Shown here: piece after piece, positions 53,547 to 61,652 of the stretch
Position numbering within the stretch: position 1 is the stretch's first letter
Layout: every line of letters starts with the position of its first letter
From: Candidatus Amarolinea dominans
GTDB lineage: Bacteria > Chloroflexota > Anaerolineae > SSC4 > Amarolineaceae
Direction of reading: 5' to 3'
Assembly (NCBI GenBank): GCA_016719785.1
Contig: JADJYJ010000001.1
Location: forward strand, 682,001-746,000
Length of the DNA stretch: 64,000 bases
The notes under the pieces: generated by a model
The model's input: only the letters and a program-made list of their open reading frames with translations
What the model was told of the DNA's origin: nothing
Database searches by the model: none
Translations under genes and position numbers: made by a program

Positions 53547-53748
53547 GCGCAGGCTGGCTGCCGCACACATCGCCGGGCCAGCCGCAAACGCCCGCCGCGG
53601 CGCAAGCTCCTTACCCGGCGGGCCTGCGCAAGGTTGGCTGATTTTTCGACGAACAACCCTCGCAGGGGCCAATGAACATCGCAGCGTTGACTTGTGACGA
53701 CGTTGCGTGCCTCTGAGGTCGTCATCTTGCCGCAGCCCTGCGAGGGGG
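53547..53748 (-). repeat. Dispersed 200-bp repeat, reverse copy
   Basis: Reverse-complement partner of 17401-17600. A related short piece (CCTTGCGCAGGCTGGCGAGG) follows at 53760. The gap 53377-53787 holds this repeat and the upstream leader of the surface-protein gene. The preserved open frame starts at ATG 53725 on the minus strand (MTTSEARNVV…). Confidence 0.85.
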
Positions 53749-53787
53749 AAGTGGAATCCCCTTGCGCAGGCTGGCGAGGGGATTGGA

Positions 53788-55029
53788 TCAGGCGACAGGC
53801 AGGGTGAAGAAGAAGCGGGCGCCCTGACCCGGAGCGCTTTCAGCCCAGATCTGACCGCCGTGCCCCAGGATGATGTGGCGAGCGATGGAAAGCCCCAACC
53901 CCGCACCGGTTTCACTACTGCGCAAGCGGGCGCGGTCCCCCTTGTAGAAACGCTCGAAGATGCGAGGCAGCTCACTGGCCGCAATGCCGGGGCCTTCGTC
54001 CCACACTGTGAACAGCGCCCACTGGCCGTCGGCCAGACCGACGGGCGGGGTCGGCAAGGGGATGTCAGTCGTCGCGGTGATGGCGCCATCCTGACACTGA
54101 ATGGTCACCAACCTGATACCCACGCGTCGCCCCACGGCGCTGAACTTGATGGCGTTGTGCAGCAAATTAGCCACCACTTTTTGCACCTGTTCAGGGTCCG
54201 CCAGCACCGGTTCCGCGCCCGCCAATGTCAGCACCACCTGCAAGCTCTTGCGGTCAGCCTGGGGGCGCAGGCGCTCGATCACCGGTTCGACGATGGCGAG
54301 CGGGGCAATCGGCACAAATTTCAACAACACCTGCCCCGACTCGATCTGGCTCAGATCGAACAGCTCGCTGGCCAGTTGTTGCAGGGCATCGGCCTGTATA
54401 CACATGTTCTCCAACAGGCGACGCGCCATGGAGGGATCATCGAGCGCACCGTTACGCAAGGTCTCCAGGGTCAACTGCAGGGCGGCGATGGGGGTGCGCA
54501 GATCGTGCGAGATGTTGGCCACGAATTCACGGCGGGCGCGGCCCAGGCGTTGCAGTTCGCTGACATCGTCCAGGGCCAGGACGACGCCCTGCTGGCGAGC
54601 CGCCCACGCGCGCACACGCCACAGACGCGCCTTGAACGCCACCTGGCGCTCCATCAGAGCGTGGCGCTCCAGGGCATCATCCACCGCCTGGCTGATCTCA
54701 TAGCTCGGCAGCGCCTCGATCAGCAGATTGCCGGGAGCCATGTTGGGGTTGATGAGCTGCTGCGCCTCCTCGTTGAGCCACAGCAAACGGCGGTCATCAT
54801 CCAGGATCAGCAAACCGCAGGTAGCCACGATCCCCAGCGCCTGACGCTGCACCTGGCCGGCAGCCAACGCGTCGCGTAGTTCGTTGTAGGCGCGCTGACG
54901 GCGCGCCAGTTCATACTGCGACGCGACCAGGCGCGCGCGCAAACGTTGAACCCACCACGCCAGGCCCAGGCTGACCGCCAGCAAGGCCAACGCCAGCCAG
55001 CCAATGGCTGAGATGCTTGTCATGGTCAA
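53788..55029 (-). CDS. Sensor histidine kinase, PhoR-like
   Basis: A 413-aa kinase. One N-terminal membrane helix (IGWLALALLAVSLGLAWWV), a PAS-like segment (ILDDDRRLLWLNEEAQQLI), the dimerisation/phosphoacceptor H-box FVANISHDLRTPIAAL with H175, then the HATPase domain: N box VVANLLHNAIKFS, G1 DEGPGIAASELPRIFERF and G2 GAGLGLSIARHI. Architecture and the F-region match PhoR-type kinases. Its start overlaps the response-regulator stop by four bases. Phosphate sensing together with PhoU is an inference from family and from the pst operon in this window. Confidence 0.9.
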   Translation of the reverse strand: MTMTSISAIGWLALALLAVSLGLAWWVQRLRARLVASQYELARRQRAYNELRDALAAGQVQRQALGIVATCGLLILDDDRRLLWLNEEAQQLINPNMAPGNLLIEALPSYEISQAVDDALERHALMERQVAFKARLWRVRAWAARQQGVVLALDDVSELQRLGRARREFVANISHDLRTPIAALQLTLETLRNGALDDPSMARRLLENMCIQADALQQLASELFDLSQIESGQVLLKFVPIAPLAIVEPVIERLRPQADRKSLQVVLTLAGAEPVLADPEQVQKVVANLLHNAIKFSAVGRRVGIRLVTIQCQDGAITATTDIPLPTPPVGLADGQWALFTVWDEGPGIAASELPRIFERFYKGDRARLRSSETGAGLGLSIARHIILGHGGQIWAESAPGQGARFFFTLPVA

Positions 55030-55718
55030 GCCTCGAAACGATAGCCCAGGCCGCGCACGGTCTGGATGTGAACAGGGTGCGCCGGGTCATCCTCGATTTT
55101 TTCACGCAGCCAGCGCACGTGTACATCCACGGTGCGATCGTCGCCAAAAAAATCCTGACCCCAGACGTGACTCAGCAGCAAATCGCGTGAGAGGACGGCG
55201 CCGCGGTGGCGCATCAACTCGGCCAGCAGGCTGAACTCCTTCGGCTTCAACGCCAGTTCCGCGCCGTTGCGGGTGGCCCGGCGCGCAATCAGATCGAGCA
55301 CCAGGTTGCCGGCCTCCAGGGTATCGCGCGGCGCGCTGCTGCGCGTGCGGCGCAGCAGCGCGCGCACGCGCGCCAACAACTCCCCCAGGCTGAACGGTTT
55401 GGTCAGATAATCGTCCGCGCCGGTCTCCAGGCCGATGATCTTGTCCAACTCGCCGCCGCGCGCGGTCAGTATCAGGATACTGCAATCGGCGGTTGCCGGC
55501 TCGCGACGCAAACTGCGGCAGACCGACAGCCCGTCCAGTTCAGGCAGCATCAAATCCAGAATGATCACGTCCGGCGCCAGCGTCCGGGCCAGCGCCAGCG
55601 CCTGCAAGCCAGTGCTTGCCTGCGAGACCGCGTAGCCTTCCTTATTCAGGTTGTAGACCAGGGCTTCACGCAAGGTCGCTTCATCTTCTACCACCAGAAT
55701 CGTGTGTGTTTCCTCCAC
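55026..55718 (-). CDS. Response regulator, OmpR/PhoB family
   Basis: A 230-aa transcription factor. Receiver domain with acidic pocket VVEDE, phosphoacceptor D55 (LDLMLPELDG), Thr in LTARGG and Lys107 (LTKPFS); C-terminal winged-helix domain with LKPKEFSLLAELMRHRG and DDRTVDVHVRWLREKIE. The sequence is close to PhoB/PhoP regulators. GTG 55718 is preferred because AGGAGGGG lies 5 bp upstream; the 11 codons before it look untranslated. Transcribed with the kinase. It probably binds direct repeats before phosphate-regulated genes. Confidence 0.92.
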   Translation of the reverse strand: MEETHTILVVEDEATLREALVYNLNKEGYAVSQASTGLQALALARTLAPDVIILDLMLPELDGLSVCRSLRREPATADCSILILTARGGELDKIIGLETGADDYLTKPFSLGELLARVRALLRRTRSSAPRDTLEAGNLVLDLIARRATRNGAELALKPKEFSLLAELMRHRGAVLSRDLLLSHVWGQDFFGDDRTVDVHVRWLREKIEDDPAHPVHIQTVRGLGYRFEA

Positions 55719-55879
55719 GCCATCCCCTCCTGTCGGGCCTGGAAATTCCAAATCCCAAATCCCAAGTATAACACCATTCTAACACAGAACCGGGCGCGAT
55801 TCGAAAAAGCGTTGACGTAGCAGGCGCTTGATGATATAATGGGGCCAAGTCGAGTGCGGTAAACAAGGTAGGTGTCATC

Positions 55880-56719
55880 ATGAATCAAACTCAACAGCAA
55901 GCCTTCGTTGACGTGTGGCGTACGGGCATTGCGTTGGTGGATGCGGTCAACCGGATGGATCAGCGCAGCGCACAGCGCCAGGTGGCTGCGCGTAGCCGCC
56001 TCGACACGCTGATCGAGGTGTATGGCATCGGTGCATTGGTGCCGCTCTTTTACACTCACGTAGAGGGCGGCGGGCATTATCCCCACAGCTTTGCCACCCT
56101 GAGCAGCCATGAGGCGCTGTTGGAATTGGGGCGCTGTCGCGACATGCAAACGCCCGCGGAATCTACCTTCGCCTACGTGTCGCTGCACCTGCGCCGACAC
56201 GGGCGTCAACCCTGGCTGGCGGTGGATGTGCGGCCGCTGCCGCTGGCTGCCAACCTGGATCGCGCGGCCTGCGAACAGAGCCTGGCCGCCGGTGAGGGCG
56301 ATGCCCTCGTACTCAAGCTGTTGACCGGTCGCCTCTACATGAAACCGCGACGCCAGGTCAGCCTGGACCCGGTGGAAACTCGCCTGGTCGAGGAGATGCC
56401 CAAGTCGCATTTCAGCCTGCCAGAACAGGTCTGCGCGCTCCTCCTATGGCGTGATTTTCAGCACGAAGAGGGCAAGTTGGACATGGCCGCCGTTCCGGCC
56501 TGGGCAGCAACCGTGCAGCACGTGGTCGGTGTTCTCAACGGCCACGGACTGAGCAGCGCCCGCAGCGCCGCGTTGTACGACGTTGACACGATGCAGGTGC
56601 GCAGCCTGCGTCAGCACCTCATGCAAACCGTCAGGCTGAACAACAACGCCGATCGTTATACCGTGTTCGACCCCCCGCCGGCGCCGAAGTTCCAGGGCGC
56701 GGCCAAAACTGCAGCCTGA
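55880..56719 (+). CDS. Hypothetical protein, 279 aa
   Basis: A 279-aa soluble protein of unknown family. Landmarks: MNQTQQQAFVDVWRTGIALV, RSRLDTLIEVYGIGALVPLF, GRLYMKPRRQVSLDPVETRL and a C-terminal helical part. No membrane or signal segment. GC-rich codon bias supports a real gene. It is divergent from the phoB-like regulator with a short intergenic region and might be under its control; that is a guess from position. Confidence 0.75.
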   Translation: MNQTQQQAFVDVWRTGIALVDAVNRMDQRSAQRQVAARSRLDTLIEVYGIGALVPLFYTHVEGGGHYPHSFATLSSHEALLELGRCRDMQTPAESTFAYVSLHLRRHGRQPWLAVDVRPLPLAANLDRAACEQSLAAGEGDALVLKLLTGRLYMKPRRQVSLDPVETRLVEEMPKSHFSLPEQVCALLLWRDFQHEEGKLDMAAVPAWAATVQHVVGVLNGHGLSSARSAALYDVDTMQVRSLRQHLMQTVRLNNNADRYTVFDPPPAPKFQGAAKTAA

Positions 56720-56750
56720 CGCTGTCAGCCTCAGCCTGCCTGGAATTCAG

Positions 56751-56859
56751 ACAGGATTCACAGGATTGACAGGATATTCGAACTCTCGTGCCGATAGTTT
56801 TGCACACCACAGAGCAAGAATCCTTCCTGTTCATCCTGTTCATCCTGTTCATCCTGTCC
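56751..56859. repeat. 9-bp tandem repeats facing an inverted counterpart
   Basis: ACAGGATTCACAGGATTGAC (from 56751) faces (CCTGTTCAT)x3 plus CCTGTCC (56826-56859). The two halves are complementary and could form a long imperfect hairpin. The 56720-57061 gap contains no other structure I can name. Confidence 0.75.
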
Positions 56860-57061
56860 AAATCGGCCTGCAGGGTGAGCAGTTACCGTTATCCCGGCTT
56901 GCATCCCTGCGTGTGAGCCGGGAATCATGGCAATTCGTGTCTGAATCCGCAGGTTGTAAAACAGTTTACAGACCGGGACGTGAACCACAGCGATAATCAG
57001 CCCACGAGTACCCCTTGCAGTTTCGTTATCAGACAAGTTGGCAAGAAGTGGGTTACCGCTG

Positions 57062-58210
57062 ATGGCTCTTTCCGCGCAAATGACCGCCCTGCGACTGTTT
57101 CGAATTGCGCTCTTCGTCAAGGTGATCACCATCTTGGCCAGCCTCCTGGTCGCGCTGGCCCTGGGCGAACGGGCGGCACAGCAACATCTCAGCCTTGCCA
57201 TGTTCCTCACCACCCTGCTGCTCGTCCTTTTCGGCACCAACTGGTTGGAAGCGCGCCTCGGCGCCGCCTATTTTCCACTGGCCTTACTGCTGGCGATACC
57301 CCCGCAGGCACTGGAGTGGGGACTGCGGCCCCTCGTGCCCGGTCAGAACCTGCTGACCGATTTTGGCGCCGTCGAACCGTTCCTCTTCCTCGTTCTGCTG
57401 GTTGTCCTGGCCGCCGGGCGCTATGGCTTTGGCGCGGCCTTGCTGGCCACCGTCGCGGCCGCCATCGCACACAGCCTGGCCGTCCTTTGGTTCGATGGCC
57501 TGGCGCACGTGGATCTGATTAGCCTGGCGGCGCGACTCTTCATCCTGGGTGCGGCGGCGATGACGACCGCCTGGCTGCGGCTGCCCCAACCGGCCGCAAC
57601 AGACACCCATTCGCTGCCTGTGCCCGTCACTGACAAACTGTCCGCCGATGATTTGCGCCGGCGCCTGGCCCGCGTCCTGCTCGAACTGGATGCCCGCGTC
57701 GAAGGCATCGAAAACCGGTTCGCTGACGACGGGACGCCGCTGGGATACGCGCTGGCCCTCACCCGCCTTGACATCTCGCACGCACGGGCGCTGGCTAACC
57801 TGGCCGATCCGGCCTGCACGTGTCGCCTGGGGCTTGAAGAAGCGGTACGCCATCATGTCGCGACATTCCGTGAACGCACGGGCGCCAACGTGGCTCTGCA
57901 ACTCTGCCTGGCGCCGGACAGCTTGGGGCCGGAGCAGGCCGCGGCCGCCTTTCACATCGTGGAAGAAAGCCTCAACAGCCTGGCATCCAGGCCGGACGCG
58001 CAGGCCAGCGTCTCCTTGAAATGCAGCGGCAGCCATGTCGCGCTCAGTGTCCACGGCCAGCAAGACGGCGCCGATGCTGTGTTCTCTGCCGCTGACGCGC
58101 GCCTGAACGCCTTGCGCCAGCGCGTCGAAGCGGTCGGCGGCATGTTTTGCATCAGCCACCAGGCCCAAAGCGGCACCACCGTCGCTTGCGTCTTTCCGCG
58201 GCGCGTGTGA
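57062..58210 (+). CDS. Membrane sensor protein with degenerate kinase domain
   Basis: A 382-aa protein. Five or six hydrophobic segments occupy residues 10-180, then a helical linker (LRRRLARVLLELDARVEGIE) and a region like the NarL-type kinase dimerisation and HATPase parts (AAAAFHIVEESLNSL matches the N box; ending GTTVACVFPRRV). No phosphoacceptor His is in the usual place and the G boxes are poor, so it may be a pseudokinase or an ATP-independent sensor. ATG 57062 is chosen over the upstream TTG at 57038. It is coupled to the VTT gene by a GTGA overlap. Confidence 0.6.
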   Translation: MALSAQMTALRLFRIALFVKVITILASLLVALALGERAAQQHLSLAMFLTTLLLVLFGTNWLEARLGAAYFPLALLLAIPPQALEWGLRPLVPGQNLLTDFGAVEPFLFLVLLVVLAAGRYGFGAALLATVAAAIAHSLAVLWFDGLAHVDLISLAARLFILGAAAMTTAWLRLPQPAATDTHSLPVPVTDKLSADDLRRRLARVLLELDARVEGIENRFADDGTPLGYALALTRLDISHARALANLADPACTCRLGLEEAVRHHVATFRERTGANVALQLCLAPDSLGPEQAAAAFHIVEESLNSLASRPDAQASVSLKCSGSHVALSVHGQQDGADAVFSAADARLNALRQRVEAVGGMFCISHQAQSGTTVACVFPRRV

Positions 58211-58896
58211 CTACGCCACCCTGGCAGCCCAAAGCCATCCTACGCCTGCTCCTTCTGGCGCTCCTCCTGCTGACCCTGGGCGTGCTCTACGGTCCCGCGC
58301 TGATTGACCTGGTCCGCGATCGGGCACGCGTCGAAGCCTGGCTGGCCGCGTTTGGCCCCTGGGGCCCGCTGGCGCTCATCCTCCTCAACACCCTGCAGAT
58401 CGTTATCGCGCCCATTCCTGGCTACTTCGTGCAGGCGGCCGCCGGCTATCTCTTTGGCACACTGGCCGGCGGCATCTACGGCACGATTGGCATGGTGACC
58501 GGCGGCGCACTGGCTATGAACCTGGCACGCTGGTATGGGCGACCCCTGGTCGTGCGCCTGGCCGGACCAGAGCGGCTGCAGCGTTGGGAAGGGGTCATCC
58601 ACAGCGATTCGATCTGGCCCTGGTTCATCCTGCTGCTGGGGCCGGTGGGCGACATCCCGTACTTCATCGCCGGCCTCACCCATGTGCCGATCTGGAAGAT
58701 CCTCCTCATTGCCCTCGTGCTGCGCGCCCCCTCGGTCTTCGTGGCTGCGGCCGTCGGCGCCGGGGTCATCGTCCTCCCGCCGGCCTGGTGGCTTGCCTTT
58801 GGCGCCATCCTGGTCGTGATCGCCTCGCTGCTGCACCGCTACCGTGAGCGCCTCGAACACTGGATGGATCACCTGCTCCTGCGCCGCGTCGCCTGA
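58207..58896 (+). CDS. TVP38/TMEM64-type VTT membrane protein (DedA superfamily-like)
   Basis: A 229-aa membrane protein. Hydrophobic helices and the VTT-domain glycine motifs GPWGPLALILLNTLQIV, PIPGYFVQAAAGYLFG and GTIGMVTGGALAMNLARWYG, plus LLLGPVGDIPYFIAGLTHVP, define the TVP38/TMEM64 family, linked to lipid scrambling or membrane maintenance. The GTG start (58207) overlaps the previous stop, showing coupling. No further partner is adjacent. Confidence 0.88.
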   Translation: MTTPPWQPKAILRLLLLALLLLTLGVLYGPALIDLVRDRARVEAWLAAFGPWGPLALILLNTLQIVIAPIPGYFVQAAAGYLFGTLAGGIYGTIGMVTGGALAMNLARWYGRPLVVRLAGPERLQRWEGVIHSDSIWPWFILLLGPVGDIPYFIAGLTHVPIWKILLIALVLRAPSVFVAAAVGAGVIVLPPAWWLAFGAILVVIASLLHRYRERLEHWMDHLLLRRVA

Positions 58897-59083
58897 ATCT
58901 CCCCAGCCGTCGGACCGCGAGTCCCGAACTTGTTCGGGTTATTTTCATATGAGGTTAGCGCAAATTTCCACGCTAAATGTGATTTACATCAGCCTATTGT
59001 CTACGGTGCCTGTGATAAAATAGACACATCCCGTGAAAGGATCTGTTTTCTCTCTTGCAAACCTGTAGAAAGGCGTTCATAAA

Positions 59084-61114
59084 ATGCTCACGCTGCCTGA
59101 AAAAATCCTCTTCATTCTGTGTGTCGCCGCTGCGCTCTACTATGGCTATCTAGGCTTCAAGAAAATCTACCTGGTCATCCGTCGTGGGCAAGGCGAGCTT
59201 GACGTGAAAAAATTCGTCGCCCAACTGTTTGACGCCGCCATCAACTGGCTGGCTCTGCTGCCAACCTGGCGCGCGCGTAAAGTCCCCAGCATTTTCCACG
59301 CCATGATCGCTTGGGGTTTCACCTTCTACTTCCTCGTCAACTTCGGCGATGTCGTACAGGGCTACTTCCCCATCACCTTCATGGGCAACGGCCTCATCGG
59401 CAACGTCTACCGCTTCCTGGCCGACATCTTCAGCATCTCCGTCCTGGTCGGCATGGTCTACTTCCTGATCCGGCGCTTCATTGTCAATACGCCGGCGCTC
59501 ACCTATCGCAGCAACATCAAGCTGATGGACCGCATCAAGGCCGGCGGCATCCGCCGTGATTCGATGATCGTCGGACTCTTCCTCCTGCTGCACGTCGGCT
59601 TCCGCTTCCTGGGTGAATCGTTCACCATTGCCGGCGAGCGCCTGGCGACCGGCGCCGGGGATGCCAGCCAGCCGTTTGCCAACCTGGTCAGCGGGTTGTG
59701 GGGCGGCATGAGCGCCGGCGCCATCGAAGTGATGCAGCATGTGAGCTGGTGGGTGGCGCTGGGCCTGATCCTGGCCTTCATCCCCTACTTCCCGCGCACC
59801 AAGCACATCCACCTCATCATGGCCGGCGTCAATTTTCTGACCAAGCCCAAGCGCACCTCGCGCGGCGCGCTGGAGCCGATCAACTTCGAGGATGAGTCCA
59901 TCGAGCAGTTCGGTGTGGCTCGCCTGGAGCAGTTGCCCTGGACGCACCTGGTTGACGCGTATGCCTGCATCATGTGCAACCGCTGTCAGGATGTGTGCCC
60001 GGCCTATATCACCGGCAAGGAACTTTCGCCCTCCGCGCTGGAGGTGAACAAGCGCTACTACATCAATCAGCACGTGGATTTGCTGGCTGCGGGCAAGGAA
60101 TCGCCTGACCGCATGCTCGATTTTGCCATCAGCGAGTCGGCAGTGTGGGCCTGCACCGCCTGCGGCGCCTGCATCGAGGTCTGCCCGGTGGGCAATGAGC
60201 CGATGTTCGACATTCTCTACATGCGCCGCAACCAGGTACTGATGGAAAGCGAATTCCCCGAGCAACTGCAGCCTGCGTTCAAGGGCATGGAGCGCGCCGG
60301 CAACCCGTGGAACCTGGCCCGCGGCGATCGCATGGCCTGGGCAGCCGGCCTTGATATTCCGACCGTGGAAGACAACCCGGACTTCGATGTGCTTTGGTGG
60401 GTGGGCTGCGCGCCCTCGTATGACAGCCGGGCGCAGAAGACCGCGCGTGATTTCGCCAAAGTCCTCAAGGCCGCGGGCGTCAACTTCGCCATCCTCGGCG
60501 AGATGGAAAACTGCACGGGCGACAGCGCCCGCCGCGCCGGCAACGAAGCCCTCTTCTTCGAACTCGCACAGGCCAATATCGAAACCCTGAATGAGTTCAA
60601 GCCCAAGCGCATCGTAGCCACTTGCCCGCACTGCCTGCACACCCTGGGCAAGGAGTATTCGCAGTACGGCGGCAACTTCACCGTGATCCATCACACCGAA
60701 CTGATCGCCGAACTGATCGCGGCCGGCAAGCTCAAGCCGGACCTGGCCGCGGTCGGCCCCGTCACCTACCATGACCCCTGCTACCTGGGGCGTCACAACG
60801 GTATTCTGGACGCGCCGCGCACCGTCCTGGCGCAGTCGCAGATCAACCTGGTGGAGATGGCACGTAACCGCAACCAGTCCTTCTGCTGCGGCGCGGGCGG
60901 CGCGCAGATGTGGAAGGAAGAAGAGCACGGCAGCGAGGCGGTCAACATGAACCGCTACATCGAGGCGGCCGGCACCGGCGCTAAGACGATCGCCGTGGGC
61001 TGCCCCTTCTGCCTGACCATGCTGACCGACGCCAGCAAGCAGGCCGACCAGGGCGTGCAGGTCAAGGACATCGTGGAACTAGTGGCTGCGGGTTTGCCCA
61101 GCCCCAACGGCTAA
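59084..61114 (+). CDS. Membrane Fe-S oxidoreductase, HdrDE/GlpC-like with CCG domains
   Basis: A 676-aa fusion. The N-terminal half has five or six membrane helices similar to nitrate-reductase gamma-type heme/quinone-binding subunits (AMIAWGFTFYFLVNFGDVV). Two [4Fe-4S] ferredoxin sites follow: CIMCNRCQDVCP and CTACGACIEVCP. The C-terminal part carries two cysteine-rich CCG domains: VGCAPSYDS…ATCPHCLHTLG and HDPCYLGRHN…FCCGAGG…GCPFC. The arrangement matches HdrD-like reductases linked to menaquinone oxidation or beta-oxidation electron transfer. A short hydrophobic helix (KILFILCVAAALYYGYLGF) begins the protein. The 59-83 upstream gap is AT-rich, but I do not define a promoter. Confidence 0.9.
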   Translation: MLTLPEKILFILCVAAALYYGYLGFKKIYLVIRRGQGELDVKKFVAQLFDAAINWLALLPTWRARKVPSIFHAMIAWGFTFYFLVNFGDVVQGYFPITFMGNGLIGNVYRFLADIFSISVLVGMVYFLIRRFIVNTPALTYRSNIKLMDRIKAGGIRRDSMIVGLFLLLHVGFRFLGESFTIAGERLATGAGDASQPFANLVSGLWGGMSAGAIEVMQHVSWWVALGLILAFIPYFPRTKHIHLIMAGVNFLTKPKRTSRGALEPINFEDESIEQFGVARLEQLPWTHLVDAYACIMCNRCQDVCPAYITGKELSPSALEVNKRYYINQHVDLLAAGKESPDRMLDFAISESAVWACTACGACIEVCPVGNEPMFDILYMRRNQVLMESEFPEQLQPAFKGMERAGNPWNLARGDRMAWAAGLDIPTVEDNPDFDVLWWVGCAPSYDSRAQKTARDFAKVLKAAGVNFAILGEMENCTGDSARRAGNEALFFELAQANIETLNEFKPKRIVATCPHCLHTLGKEYSQYGGNFTVIHHTELIAELIAAGKLKPDLAAVGPVTYHDPCYLGRHNGILDAPRTVLAQSQINLVEMARNRNQSFCCGAGGAQMWKEEEHGSEAVNMNRYIEAAGTGAKTIAVGCPFCLTMLTDASKQADQGVQVKDIVELVAAGLPSPNG

Positions 61115-61250
61115 GCGACAGGGATTCCAAATGTGGTCGCTGAAGGCATCTGGAATGGAGGCTTTAGCCGGTTATTGGGCACTTGAGAACCCTGTGGCAG
61201 ACCGGCTGAAGCCTCGATTCCGGGCACATTTGGAGCCGCTGGCTAAGCGA
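61109..61250. mobile_element. MITE-like inverted-repeat element with flanking 10-bp direct repeats
   Basis: Terminal arms TCCAAATGTG (61126-61135) and CACATTTGGA (61225-61234); inner arms AGGCTTTAGCCGGT (61159-61172) and ACCGGCTGAAGCCT (61201-61214) match with one change. GGCTAAGCGA occurs on both sides (61109-61118 and 61241-61250) like a target duplication, although 6-7 bp separate it from the arms. No coding content; follows the Fe-S gene stop. Confidence 0.5.
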
Positions 61251-61271
61251 GGGTAGGCTGATCAAAATCCA

Positions 61272-61301
61272 GGGGGGGCAGGTTACTTAACCTGCCCCCC
61301 C
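61272..61301. terminator. GC-rich hairpin, likely terminator
   Basis: GGGGGGGCAGGTTA (61272-61285), a CT loop, TAACCTGCCCCCCC (61288-61301): 14-bp perfect arms. It lies between the Fe-S gene and a convergent small ORF. No long U-tract. Confidence 0.7.
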
Positions 61302-61324
61302 TGCAGATTTCGCGATCAACTCGG

Positions 61325-61633
61325 TCAAGCGTCAAAAAACACGAGTTTCTCAGCGCGGCCAGGCCTTGTCAAGGGGATGACAGCCTCGGCCATGCTCAGA
61401 CCACTATCCAGAAGCCATTTGACTTCCTCTCTGGCGCACGCGGCTGTCACGGTAGTTCCTTCTGTGCCCGGCTGCAGCAGAAGCACCTCATCCAAACCGA
61501 TACCGCTGTACAGCCTCTCGTGCGGGACAGCGGCGTTGTGGCACAATGGACATGTTGGCGCAACCAGCGCCCTATCGCCAACGTCATGCTTAGTACGCGG
61601 CGCGCACATTGGTGTGGCGCGCCCGTTTGTCAT
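61325..61633 (-). CDS. Small CxxC protein, hypothetical
   Basis: About 102 aa from ATG 61633 (61609 also possible). One CPLC pair sits at residues about 24-27. A coherent C-terminal part reads LDEVLLLQPGTEGTTVTAAC, WLLDSGLSMAEAVIPLTRPG, ending KLVFFDA. The sequence reads like a folded protein rather than an antisense shadow. No family is recognised. The start is close to the BNR gene start on the other strand (61653), so shared or overlapping promoters would be needed; no ribosome-binding site is clear. Confidence 0.4.
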   Translation of the reverse strand: MTNGRATPMCAPRTKHDVGDRALVAPTCPLCHNAAVPHERLYSGIGLDEVLLLQPGTEGTTVTAACAREEVKWLLDSGLSMAEAVIPLTRPGRAEKLVFFDA

Positions 61634-61652
61634 GGAGCCTGGGAGGTTGACC

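Noticed and set aside
58990..59040. Promoter with GATAAAAT before the Fe-S gene
   Set aside because: A -10-like box is present but no -35 box at proper distance; too weak to list.
59150..60928. Minus-strand open frame of 592 codons opposite the Fe-S reductase
   Set aside because: Shadow of high GC at third codon positions; the plus strand carries intact Fe-S and CCG motifs.
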